DNA of 64,000 nt from Desulfobacter sp. (GTDB lineage: Bacteria > Desulfobacterota > Desulfobacteria > Desulfobacterales > Desulfobacteraceae). Below, piece by piece: positions 7,394 to 15,621 of the stretch; position 1 is the first letter of the stretch; each line of letters starts with the position of its first letter. Where the stretch lies: assembly GCA_028768525.1 (NCBI GenBank), contig CP054837.1:1594001-1658000 (forward strand). Direction: 5' to 3'. The notes under the pieces were generated by a model. The model was given only the letters and a program-made list of their open reading frames with translations, ran no database searches and had not been told where the DNA came from. The translations under genes and the position numbers were made by a program.

Positions 7394-9172
7394 TTATAAC
7401 ACCGACACCGGCACCTCAATGATTTTAGCCCTCAGGTACTCGCCCAGGGTCTTGGCCTGGGGATCGCTTCTAACCGAAGCGGCCACCCCGTGGCCCAGCA
7501 CCCCTTTGATATAAAAGTTCACCGCCCTCAGGTTGGGCAGGTCGTAGCGCTCTATCTCGTAGGGGGCCATGTCCGGCAGCAGTTCCTTTAAGCGGTCGCA
7601 GGTCAGGTAGTTGAACAAAAAGCCGTAGGCCCTGTCATCTCCGGCCCAGACCCCCAGGTTGGCATTGCCGCCCTTGTCCCCGGACCGGGTGGCAAAAAGC
7701 CGTCCCAGGGGCATTTGCCGGGTCTTTTCTTTGTCAAAGTTAAGGGCGGGGGGCAGTGTTGGCGGCGCCACGGCCGGAGTCGCGCCTGCCAGGTCCGAAT
7801 CCAGGGCCTGGGGCACCTCGAAGATGTGCCCTCCAAGGGAAACCGCCTGGGTGATCTTATCCGCCCCCACCAGGGTGGGCCAGTGCCGGATGGCGGGACT
7901 TCCCGCCCCGGGCGGTGCCGTTACGGTGAACCCGGGAATGCTGGCCAGGGCCAGTTCCACCACCTTGGCGGAAAAGAACTTGCCCGCCTTTTTGGCGTCG
8001 GGGTCCATCACCGTGATCCGCAACTGGGCAAAGGCCAGGTCATTGTGGTCCGGGTCTTCCCTGTCCGACCGGATGAGCTGGACATCGGTCTGGGCAAAAT
8101 TTTCCTTCCCCCCCAGGGACTCGAAAAGAAGGTCCTCCACCAGCGCTGCCTTTTTTTCAATATCCAGGCCCGTGAGCACCACGGTCATGGCATTTTTCTG
8201 GCCCCAGAAGGTATTGATGCACACCTTGGTGGTATCCGGCGGGGGGGTGCCCCGGTTGCCGGTCACCTTCACCCGGTCCTCTCCCTCCTCTTCCAGCACC
8301 AGGCTGTCAAAATGGGCGGTTACGTCCGGGGTTTTATATGCCGGTTCACGGATTTCATACATGAGCTGGGCCGTCACCGTGCCCGTGGACACCCGGCCGC
8401 CGGTGCCATGGTGCTTGGTGATGACAAAGGAACCGTCTTCGTTGACCTCGGCGATGGGAAACCCCATATTCTTATAATCCGGGATCTCAGCCATGAAGGA
8501 GTAATTGCCCCCTGTGGCCTGGGTGCCGCATTCAATGATATGCCCGGCGGCATAGGCCCCGGCCAGGCAATCCCAGTCACAGGGCCCCCAGTTAAATTTC
8601 CAGGCGCAGGGACCGGAGACCAGGGCGGCGTCAGCGATGCGCCCCCCCACCACGATGTCGGCCCCCTCATCAAGGGCCCGGGTGATGCCCCAGCCGCCAA
8701 GATAGGCATTGGCCGTCAGGGGAGCGCCCTGGGCCTCGGCCAGTTTTTCACCGGAATCCAGGTGATAAAAATCCTCCCCGGCCGCCTGGAGTTCCGGCAG
8801 CCGGGCCAGAAGATCGTCCCCGTCCACCGACGCGATTCTCGGGTGCAGCCCCAGTTCGGATGCCACCTCTTTCAGGGCAGCGGCAAGGCCCGGTGGATTG
8901 AGTCCACCCGCATTGGCCACCACCTTAATCCCCTTGTCCAGGCAGGGGCCCATGATTTCCTCCATCTGCCTGAGAAACGGCAGGGCAAATCCCTTGTCCG
9001 GTGATTTCATCTTCATGCGGAAAAGCAGGGCCATGGTCAGCTCGGCCAGATAGTCGCCGGTGAGCACGTCTATGGGCCCCCCCTCCACCATCTCCCTTGC
9101 CGCCGACAGCCGGTCGCCTAGAAATCCGCTGCAGTTTGCGATAATCAACGGTTGCTGCGTATTGCCCATCAT
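7394..9172 (-). CDS. AtuA-like DUF1446 family protein
   Basis: A 592-residue protein of the acyclic terpene utilisation AtuA family (DUF1446), with a conserved N-terminal domain (ANCSGFLGDR at the start, VVANAGGLNPPGLA near residue 80, GADIVVGGRIADAAL near 170) and a C-terminal region containing RSGDKGGNANLGVW (near 490). The biochemical role of AtuA is not established in the literature known to me; family members are found with geranyl-CoA or methylcrotonyl-CoA carboxylase type genes, as here. Its ATG overlaps the stop of the enoyl-CoA hydratase gene by one base, so translational coupling is likely. An alternative ATG is one codon downstream. No signal peptide. Confidence 0.9.
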   Translation of the reverse strand: MMGNTQQPLIIANCSGFLGDRLSAAREMVEGGPIDVLTGDYLAELTMALLFRMKMKSPDKGFALPFLRQMEEIMGPCLDKGIKVVANAGGLNPPGLAAALKEVASELGLHPRIASVDGDDLLARLPELQAAGEDFYHLDSGEKLAEAQGAPLTANAYLGGWGITRALDEGADIVVGGRIADAALVSGPCAWKFNWGPCDWDCLAGAYAAGHIIECGTQATGGNYSFMAEIPDYKNMGFPIAEVNEDGSFVITKHHGTGGRVSTGTVTAQLMYEIREPAYKTPDVTAHFDSLVLEEEGEDRVKVTGNRGTPPPDTTKVCINTFWGQKNAMTVVLTGLDIEKKAALVEDLLFESLGGKENFAQTDVQLIRSDREDPDHNDLAFAQLRITVMDPDAKKAGKFFSAKVVELALASIPGFTVTAPPGAGSPAIRHWPTLVGADKITQAVSLGGHIFEVPQALDSDLAGATPAVAPPTLPPALNFDKEKTRQMPLGRLFATRSGDKGGNANLGVWAGDDRAYGFLFNYLTCDRLKELLPDMAPYEIERYDLPNLRAVNFYIKGVLGHGVAASVRSDPQAKTLGEYLRAKIIEVPVSVL

Positions 9173-9945
9173 TAGTCCCCCGTAAATACCGGTTTGCGTT
9201 TTTCAATAAATGCCGTGATCCCCTCGGCCGCATCCCGGGTACCGGCCACGGCCTGGAGCCCCTGTGAGAGCCGGGAGAGGGCCGGTTTCAGGTCCAGCCC
9301 CTCGCAGGCGTTGAAGGCCTCTTTGCCCAGGGCCAGGCCGATGGGGCTTTTAGCGGCCAGGGATTCCAGGATTTTTTCGGTTTCCCCGTCAAAGGTATTT
9401 GCCGGGCAGACCCGGGTCACCAGCCCCATGTCCAGGGCCTGGGCAGCTGTCAGTTTTTCGCCCAAAAGGATCATCTCCATGGCCTTTTTCCGTAGCACGT
9501 TTCTGAAAATCAGCGACCCGATCATCATGGGGAAAAGCCCCACATTCACCTCGGGGGTGCCGAATTTGGCATCCTCCCTTGCCACGACAATATCGCAGCC
9601 CAGCATAAAGCCCGTGCCCCCGGCCAGGCAGTGGCCGTTTATCCTGGCCACCGTGGGCTTGGGGAACTGGGCAATCCGGGCCAGAAGCCCGGCATAGGCG
9701 TTGAACATCTTTTCTTTTTCCTCGGAGGAGGCCTGCATGGCCCCCCCCAGATCGGCGCCGGAGCAGAATATCCGCTCCCCTGCGGCAGTGAGGCAGACGG
9801 CCCTCACCCCTTTGTCGGCCTCGGCCTTGTCAAGGTATTCTATAAACAGGAAAATGGCCTCGGGACTGATGGTGTTGCCCTGTTGGGGACGGTTAATGGT
9901 TATCCAGCCCACCGCCCCCTTTTTCTCGTAAACCAGATCACTCAT
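9172..9945 (-). CDS. Enoyl-CoA hydratase/isomerase family protein
   Basis: A 257-residue crotonase-fold enzyme. The oxyanion-hole segment GHCLAGGTGFMLG lies near residues 105-118, and the acidic residue of FGTPEVNVGLFP (near 130) occupies the usual catalytic glutamate position. In atu/liu pathways the equivalent enzyme hydrates the carboxylated enoyl-CoA (isohexenylglutaconyl-CoA or 3-methylglutaconyl-CoA). It overlaps the biotin carrier gene upstream by 4 bases (ATGA) and the AtuA-like gene downstream by 1 base, a tightly coupled arrangement. Substrate assignment rests on context. Confidence 0.92.
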   Translation of the reverse strand: MSDLVYEKKGAVGWITINRPQQGNTISPEAIFLFIEYLDKAEADKGVRAVCLTAAGERIFCSGADLGGAMQASSEEKEKMFNAYAGLLARIAQFPKPTVARINGHCLAGGTGFMLGCDIVVAREDAKFGTPEVNVGLFPMMIGSLIFRNVLRKKAMEMILLGEKLTAAQALDMGLVTRVCPANTFDGETEKILESLAAKSPIGLALGKEAFNACEGLDLKPALSRLSQGLQAVAGTRDAAEGITAFIEKRKPVFTGD

Positions 9946-10469
9946 GCCGCCTCCCCCGCCTCTGCCTTTTCAATGTCCGCCAGAATATCCCCGGGCATGA
10001 CCTTGTCCCCTTCACAGACGCCGATGCGGGTAATTTTCCCGCCGTAGGGGGCTTTAAGGGAGGTTTCCATCTTCATGGCAGAGACCACCACCACGGTATC
10101 CCCCTTTTCCACCCAGTCCCCTTGGGACACCGGCACCTGGATGACAACGGCCGGCATGGGCGGGGTAACCGTATCCGGTTCCTGCCCGGCCCCGGATTTT
10201 TTCCTGGTTCCACCGGACTGTTCCTGGGCATCCTTATCCAGGATAAAATACCGTTTCCCGTTGAGGATGACCAGGCTGCCTCCGCGGGTCTTTTCCACCC
10301 AGGCATTGACCTGGCAGCCGTTGATATCAAGACAGATTTTACGCTCATCCATCCGGGAGAATGCCAGATCATAGGATGCGTCCCCCATCCGGACTTCTGC
10401 GCCCGATTCCGTCTGGGACCGGACATCCAGGGTCCGGCTCTCCCCGTTTATATCCAGATTATATTCCAT
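9942..10469 (-). CDS. Biotin carboxyl carrier subunit, split from an MccA/AtuF-type alpha subunit
   Basis: A 175-residue protein. The C-terminal half is a biotinyl domain with Lys133 in SAMKMET. The N-terminal 80 residues are beta-rich and resemble the BT linker that joins biotin carboxylase to the biotinyl domain in fused MCC/GCC alpha subunits. A low-complexity linker (SGGTRKKSGAGQEPDT) separates the two. The upstream biotin carboxylase ends 24 bp earlier with a segment (TPFNTLGRWTL) that in fused proteins precedes exactly this region, so the pair reads like a naturally split alpha subunit rather than an unrelated carrier. Confidence 0.88.
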   Translation of the reverse strand: MEYNLDINGESRTLDVRSQTESGAEVRMGDASYDLAFSRMDERKICLDINGCQVNAWVEKTRGGSLVILNGKRYFILDKDAQEQSGGTRKKSGAGQEPDTVTPPMPAVVIQVPVSQGDWVEKGDTVVVVSAMKMETSLKAPYGGKITRIGVCEGDKVMPGDILADIEKAEAGEAA

Positions 10470-10493
10470 GGTCTTTCTCCTTTTGTCCGGCGG

Positions 10494-11981
10494 TTAAAGG
10501 GTCCATCTGCCCAGGGTGTTAAAGGGGGTATGGGCCGTAACAGGTCCCAGGCCCGTGCCCGACACCTGCTGCCCCGGCAGAAGCTCGGCGGCAATGAATG
10601 CCAGAGCGGCCAGATCTGCATCAGCCGCCTTGGGCGACCAGTCTGAAAAATCGGTGTCGATGAAATCCGTGAACACCTCCCCCTTCCGAAAGGCCTCGCA
10701 GTCCAGGACATCGGCCAGAAAATCCACCGGCGTCCGGACGCCCAGGACCACATAACCGGCCAGGGCATTCATCATTTTTGCGATGGCCTGTTCCCGTGTT
10801 TCCCCGTGAACCGTAAGCTTGGACAGGATGGGGTCGTATTCCACGGGAACCGCGGCACCGCTGTAAACCCCGGCATCGTTGCGGATCCCCGGGCCCGAGG
10901 GCACCTTGTAATATTCGATTTTTCCGGGACTGGGCAAAAAGCCGTTTTCCGGGTCTTCGGCATAGATCCGGCATTCGATGGAATGGCCCCGGCCCAGAAT
11001 ATCTTCCTGTTCCATATCCAGGGGCAGCCCCGCCGCCACTTCAATCTGCCGGCGGACCAGATCAATGCCCGTGACAAATTCCGTCACCGGGTGCTCCACC
11101 TGGAGCCGGGTGTTCATTTCAAGGAAATAGTAATTGCCCCTGTCATCCAGAAGGAACTCCACGGTGCCGGCATTCACATACCCGGCCGCCCGGGCCGCAT
11201 TGCAGGCCGCCCGTCCCATGCGCTCCCGCAGATCGTCATCCACGGCCACCGAGGGGGTCTCTTCGATGATCTTTTGGTGACGTCGCTGGATCGAGCATTC
11301 CCGCTCCAGCAGATGGATGGTATGGCCCCGGCTGTCCGCCAGGATCTGGAACTCAATGTGCCGGGCCCGGGTAAAAAATTTTTCCAGGTAGACCCGGCCG
11401 TCGCCAAAGGCGTTCACCGCCTCCCTTGAGGCCGATTCCAGGGCCTCGGCCATCTCATGGGCGGCGTTCACCACCCGGATGCCCTTGCCCCCGCCCCCGG
11501 CACTGGCCTTGAGGAGTACGGGGTAACCCAAATCCTCGGCTGCTGCCAGCATCTCATCCAGGGTATATTCCCCGCCGGACAGTCCCGGGATCACGGGTAC
11601 ATCCGCGTTGATCATGATCTGCCGGGCCGTGAGCTTGTCCCCCATCTCCCGGATGACCCGGGCCGGCGGTCCGATGAAGACCAGGCCGGCCTGCTCGCAT
11701 TTCAACGCAAATTCATGGTTCTCCGACAAAAAACCGTATCCCGGATGCACGGCCTGGGCACCGGTTTCCTTTGCCGCCGCGATGATCCTGTCCATATTCA
11801 GATAGCTTTGCCCGGGATCCGAAGGACCGATGCAGACCGCTTCGTCGGCCTCCAGCCGATGGAGGGCGGCCGCGTCGGCATCGGAATAGACCGCCACGGT
11901 TTTAATGCCCATATCCCTGCAGGTCCGCATGACCCGCACCGCGATTTCGCCCCGGTTGGCAATGAGTATTTTATTAAACAT
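10494..11981 (-). CDS. Biotin carboxylase subunit of acyl-CoA carboxylase
   Basis: A 495-residue ATP-grasp enzyme: N-terminal domain starting KILIANRGEIAVRV, the glycine-rich ATP loop KASAGGGGKGIRV (residues 158-170), the catalytic EMNTRLQVEHPVTE (about 288-301), and the C-terminal biotin carboxylase domain. It carboxylates biotin using ATP and bicarbonate. The 40-50 C-terminal residues go past a classical AccC and end in an MCC-alpha-like segment. It lies 12 bp after the carboxyltransferase gene. It is the only biotin carboxylase in the window, so it might also serve the carrier at 2438-2659. Confidence 0.94.
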   Translation of the reverse strand: MFNKILIANRGEIAVRVMRTCRDMGIKTVAVYSDADAAALHRLEADEAVCIGPSDPGQSYLNMDRIIAAAKETGAQAVHPGYGFLSENHEFALKCEQAGLVFIGPPARVIREMGDKLTARQIMINADVPVIPGLSGGEYTLDEMLAAAEDLGYPVLLKASAGGGGKGIRVVNAAHEMAEALESASREAVNAFGDGRVYLEKFFTRARHIEFQILADSRGHTIHLLERECSIQRRHQKIIEETPSVAVDDDLRERMGRAACNAARAAGYVNAGTVEFLLDDRGNYYFLEMNTRLQVEHPVTEFVTGIDLVRRQIEVAAGLPLDMEQEDILGRGHSIECRIYAEDPENGFLPSPGKIEYYKVPSGPGIRNDAGVYSGAAVPVEYDPILSKLTVHGETREQAIAKMMNALAGYVVLGVRTPVDFLADVLDCEAFRKGEVFTDFIDTDFSDWSPKAADADLAALAFIAAELLPGQQVSGTGLGPVTAHTPFNTLGRWTL

Positions 11982-11993
11982 TTGCGGCCTCCT

Positions 11994-13610
11994 TTACATC
12001 CTGAATACGCCGTAGCCGTATGGTTCCTGATGCAGGGGCGCATTCAGGGCGGCGGAAATCCCCAGCCCCAGCACATCCCTGGACTTGGCCGGATCAATGA
12101 TGCCGTCGTCCCAGAGCATGGCAGTGGAATAATAGGCATTGCCCTCCTTGAGGGCGCTGCCCACCACCGGCTCCTTAATGGCGGCGGCCTCTTCCTCACT
12201 CATGGGCGGCTGCCCCATGCGTACCCGCTGGTCATTGGTGATGGTGATGAGCACATCCGCCGCCTGGACCCCGCCCATCACCCCGATCTGGGCATTGGGC
12301 CACATCCAGAGCATGCGCGGAGAGTAGGCCCGGCCGCACATGGCGTAGTTGCCCGCCCCGAAGGAGGCCCCCACCACCATGGTGAACTTGGGCACCGAGC
12401 AGTTGGACACCGCATTGACCATCTTGTGGCCGTCCTTGGTGATCCCCCCCTTTTCATAGGCCTTGCCCACAATGAACCCGTTAATGTTCTGGATGAATAC
12501 CAGGGGAATCTTTCGCTTGTCGCAAAGCTGGATGAACTGGGTGCCCTTTTGGGCGCTTTCGCTAAAAAGGATGCCGTTGTTGGCCAGGATGCCGACGGGA
12601 TACCCGTGGATATAAGCCCAGCCCGTGACCAGGGTGGAGCCGTACATCTCTTTGAACTCCAAAAATTGTGACCCGTCCACCACCCGGGCGATGACCTCAC
12701 GGATATCGTAGGGTTTGGCCAAATCAGGGCTCACGATGCCGTAAAGTTCCCTGGGATCGTAAACCGGCGGTTTGGGCGACTGGAAAGAGAGTCTGGACTT
12801 GTCATTCTCCGGCAGATTTTTCACGATGTTGCGGATGATGGCAATGGCATGGGGGTCGTCCTCGGCAAAGTAATCGGATACCCCGGACTCGCTGCAGTGG
12901 ACCATGGGCCCGCCCAGTTCGTCCGCAGAAACCTCGTCGCCGGTGGCCGCCTTTACCAGGGGGGGGCCGCCCAGGAAGATGGCGCCGTGGTCTTTTACAT
13001 GGACGATTTCATCGCACATGGCCACCCCGTAAGCCCCGCCGGCCGTACACAGCCCCATGACCCCCACGATCTGCGGGATCCCCATCTTGGACATCCGGGC
13101 CTGGTTGAAAAAAACCCGGCCCCCGTCGTCAATATCCGGAAAAATTTCTGACTGCATGGGCAGGTAGGCGCCGGCCGAATCCATGAGATTGATATAGGGC
13201 AGCCGGTTTTCCATGGCAATGGTCTGGCAGCGCAGGGTTTTTTTCACCGAAAGCGGATACATGGAACCGCCCTTGATGGTAGCATCGCTGATGGTGATCA
13301 TGCACTCCTTGCCGGCCACCATGCCGATGCCGGCCACGATCCCGGCCTTGTGGATCTTTCCGCCGTACTGGTCCCTGGCCGCCAGGGGGGCGATCTCAAG
13401 AAAAGGGGTATTCCTGTCCAGAAGCAGTTCAAGCTTTCTGGCCGCCGGAATCTTGCCCGATTCTTCATGGCGGCGCAGGGCCTTTTCCGACCGCTGGTTC
13501 ATGGCGATATCCAGTTCCCGGTTCAGGTCCTCAACCAGGCCCGCCATCTCCTTGTAATTTCGCTTGTAGTTTTCCGAATTGATATCGATCTGGGTTTCAA
13601 TTACATCCAT
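11994..13610 (-). CDS. Carboxyltransferase subunit, methylcrotonyl-/geranyl-CoA carboxylase type
   Basis: A 538-residue carboxyltransferase of the MccB/AtuC/LiuB branch. It has the long N-terminal segment (NYKEMAGLVEDLNREL), RIELLLD-like KLELLLDRNTPFLE near residue 65, and the SDATIKGGSMYPLSVKK and NLMDSAGAYLPMQSE motifs typical of the methylcrotonyl/geranyl-CoA group rather than the propionyl-CoA group. It is first in the six-gene operon 13610-6201. Upstream is a promoter overlapping a palindrome at 13731-13747, opposite a TetR gene. Whether the substrate is 3-methylcrotonyl-CoA or a longer branched enoyl-CoA cannot be decided; the AtuA-like neighbour favours the latter. Confidence 0.92.
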   Translation of the reverse strand: MDVIETQIDINSENYKRNYKEMAGLVEDLNRELDIAMNQRSEKALRRHEESGKIPAARKLELLLDRNTPFLEIAPLAARDQYGGKIHKAGIVAGIGMVAGKECMITISDATIKGGSMYPLSVKKTLRCQTIAMENRLPYINLMDSAGAYLPMQSEIFPDIDDGGRVFFNQARMSKMGIPQIVGVMGLCTAGGAYGVAMCDEIVHVKDHGAIFLGGPPLVKAATGDEVSADELGGPMVHCSESGVSDYFAEDDPHAIAIIRNIVKNLPENDKSRLSFQSPKPPVYDPRELYGIVSPDLAKPYDIREVIARVVDGSQFLEFKEMYGSTLVTGWAYIHGYPVGILANNGILFSESAQKGTQFIQLCDKRKIPLVFIQNINGFIVGKAYEKGGITKDGHKMVNAVSNCSVPKFTMVVGASFGAGNYAMCGRAYSPRMLWMWPNAQIGVMGGVQAADVLITITNDQRVRMGQPPMSEEEAAAIKEPVVGSALKEGNAYYSTAMLWDDGIIDPAKSRDVLGLGISAALNAPLHQEPYGYGVFRM

Positions 13611-13721
13611 GCCTGTTTCACCCCGTTATTAAGGTCATTGATATGGAACGAACCGAAGTTTATTAGGACAACCGTTTTATTTATCTGATACCGGCATCCT
13701 TATTATTTTTTTCAAAATTAA

Positions 13722-13748
13722 ATTATAGCATGACTTTATTAATGTCAA
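13722..13748 (-). promoter_or_regulatory. Promoter of the atu/liu-like operon with overlapping palindrome
   Basis: On the minus strand TTGACA (13748-13743) and TATAAT (13727-13722) are both perfect hexamers, with a short 15-bp spacer. Between and over them lies the 17-bp imperfect palindrome TGACTTTATTAATGTCA (13731-13747), symmetric except at three positions. This is a good candidate operator for the divergent TetR gene at 13956. The rest of the 13611-13955 gap is AT-rich leader and the tetR promoter. Confidence 0.55.
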
Positions 13749-13876
13749 TTATAAAAATGTCCAACTTTAATTTTCTCCTGAATTTCATTGAGAAACACTT
13801 TACCATTATCCAAAGCCGGAATTTAAGAACCTAAGATCAACGCCGTTAAATGAGCCGAAAGCCTTACGCGGCGGGG

Positions 13877-13906
13877 TTGACAAGAATTCTGCAAATTGAC
13901 TATAGT
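13877..13906 (+). promoter_or_regulatory. Sigma-70 promoter of the second TetR gene
   Basis: TTGACA (13877-13882), an 18-bp spacer and TATAGT (13901-13906) point to the TetR gene, whose ATG lies 50 bases downstream. Confidence 0.55.
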
Positions 13907-13955
13907 GGGCATCAACAAACCGGGGATATGAGAAAACAAGCAAAAAGGGAAAGAG

Positions 13956-14612
13956 ATGACCGGGGAACTATCAGGGCCCATGAAACGGCGGGAGCGGGAA
14001 CGGGAATACCGGGTCCGCACCATACTTGATGCGGCAGAGCACTTGTTTGCCCAAAAGGGGTTTCTAAAAACCAGTGTGGAACAGATCGCGGATGCGGCGG
14101 AGCTTTCCGTGGGCACGGTCTATTTTTACTTTAAAAACAAGGAAGCCCTGCTGGCCGCCCTCTTTGACGAAAGCCTATTTCTCCTGCGCTCCATTCTCGG
14201 AGAAAAATTCGAGGCGGCCCCCTCCCCCCTGGCCGGCATGGAAATGGCGGGCCATGCCTTTTTCGAAGAATTCTGCAGCCAGTACACCACCAAAGCCCTG
14301 GTGCTGTTCAGGGAGGCCCCGGCCCACGGGAAGAAAATGGAGGCCCGCCGCAAAAAAATGTCCGAAACCATTGCCCGGGACCTGAGCGGGGCCATTGAAC
14401 GGCTGGGCCGGGAATCGGGCGCCCGGTTCCCCGGCCCACGGTCTCCCATGGTATTTGCCCAGTGCATCCTGGGGGTATACGAAAAACTGGCCTTCCATTT
14501 TCTCACCGAAACCCTTACCCCCGGGGAAAAAGCGGACCTGGCCCGGGATGCCGTTGAATTCACCGTGGGCGGTATGCGGCAGGTGGCCGCCCCGGAGAAG
14601 GGGCACCTTTAA
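13956..14612 (+). CDS. TetR/AcrR-family transcriptional regulator
   Basis: A 218-residue repressor with an N-terminal helix-turn-helix (about residues 20-65, with VEQIADAAELSVGTVYFYFKN) and a helical sensor domain. The start at 13956 has AAGGGAAAGAG just upstream; a second in-frame ATG at 13980 (MKRRERERE) would remove eight residues. It is divergent from the carboxyltransferase operon at 13610 and convergent with the FMN-enzyme gene at 14647. It probably responds to a branched acyl-CoA and controls the 13610-6201 operon and perhaps the 17210-14647 pair; this is inferred from position and the palindrome at 13731. Confidence 0.9.
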   Translation: MTGELSGPMKRREREREYRVRTILDAAEHLFAQKGFLKTSVEQIADAAELSVGTVYFYFKNKEALLAALFDESLFLLRSILGEKFEAAPSPLAGMEMAGHAFFEEFCSQYTTKALVLFREAPAHGKKMEARRKKMSETIARDLSGAIERLGRESGARFPGPRSPMVFAQCILGVYEKLAFHFLTETLTPGEKADLARDAVEFTVGGMRQVAAPEKGHL

Positions 14613-14646
14613 TTATCCCCGCCTGGGAATCATTAAAGGTGCCTGA

Positions 14647-15621
14647 TTAGTGCGCCAGGGCGGTACTGGCACCGGCGGCTGCAGCCGAGGCCTCTGCCAT
14701 GATCCGGTCGAAGAGTTCACCCACACTGGGAATATCCTTGGCCAAACCGACACCCTGTCCGCAGGCAATGATCCCCTCCCGGATATCCCCGCCCTCGTAC
14801 ATGGACTTGGCCTTGAGGCCTGAGACCACCTCCAGGATCTGTGCAAAATCCGCCCCCTGGGCTTCCAGTTCCAGGCAGCGTTCCGCCGCCTCATTGGCCA
14901 GGACCCGGTGGGTGGCGTTGATGGAGCGCATGACCAGGCGGGTGTCTATTTCAGTGGTGTTCAGGAGAACCTCTTTGATATTGTCGTGGATGGGGCATTC
15001 TCTGGTGGTCAGAAGCCGTGTCCCCATAATGACCCCGCAGGCGCCCAGACAGAGGGCCGCGGCCACCCCCCGGCCGTCGGAAATCCCGCCGCCGCCGACA
15101 ACCGGAATCTCCACGGCATCCCTGACCACGGGGATGAGCACCATGGTGGCGATATCGAAATTGCCGGTGGCCCCGCCGTTTTCATAGCCCACCACCGTAA
15201 CGAAATCCGCCCCCAGCCCTTCCACCTTCCGGGCATATCTGGGTCCCACGCATTTATGGATCCAGGTCATGCCCGCCGCCTTGAATTCCCTGCTCAGTTC
15301 CACCGGCGCGGAATGGCCGGAGGTTTCAACGATATTCACCCCTTTGGCCTTCATGATCTCAAGATAGAGTGCATTGTCCACCCCCTGGATGGCCGGAAAA
15401 AGGCTGAGATTCACGGCAAAGGGTTTGTCCGTCAGTTCAAAAAGCGTATCAATGGCGTCTTCAAAACTTTCAGGGGTCTTGTAGATGGTGGAGGCCAGAA
15501 TGCCCATGCCGCCGGCATTGGAAACGGCCGCCACAAATTCAGGGGTGGAGATGGACATCATAGCCCCGCCGATCAGGGGATATTTTATCCCCAGCCGGCG
15601 GGTCAGTTCGGTTTCGATCAT
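14647..15621 (-). CDS. Nitronate monooxygenase / enoyl-reductase-like FMN protein
   Basis: A 324-residue FMN-binding TIM-barrel protein of the NPD/2-nitropropane dioxygenase family. It starts RLGIKYPLIGGAMMSIST, with the phosphate-binding glycines PVVGGGGISDGRG near residue 175 and GACGVIMGTRLL near 195. In an anaerobe a true monooxygenase is unlikely; FabK-like or other enoyl reductase roles are known in this superfamily. It overlaps the upstream acyl-CoA synthetase gene by 4 bases (ATGA), so the two are one transcription unit and probably act on the same acyl-CoA. Confidence 0.87.
   Translation of the reverse strand: MIETELTRRLGIKYPLIGGAMMSISTPEFVAAVSNAGGMGILASTIYKTPESFEDAIDTLFELTDKPFAVNLSLFPAIQGVDNALYLEIMKAKGVNIVETSGHSAPVELSREFKAAGMTWIHKCVGPRYARKVEGLGADFVTVVGYENGGATGNFDIATMVLIPVVRDAVEIPVVGGGGISDGRGVAAALCLGACGVIMGTRLLTTRECPIHDNIKEVLLNTTEIDTRLVMRSINATHRVLANEAAERCLELEAQGADFAQILEVVSGLKAKSMYEGGDIREGIIACGQGVGLAKDIPSVGELFDRIMAEASAAAAGASTALAH

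Noticed and set aside
7715..9004. Long plus-strand open frame of 429 codons
   Set aside because: Antisense to the well-supported AtuA-like gene; its translation is glycine/histidine/proline rich without family pattern, as expected from GC-rich codon bias.
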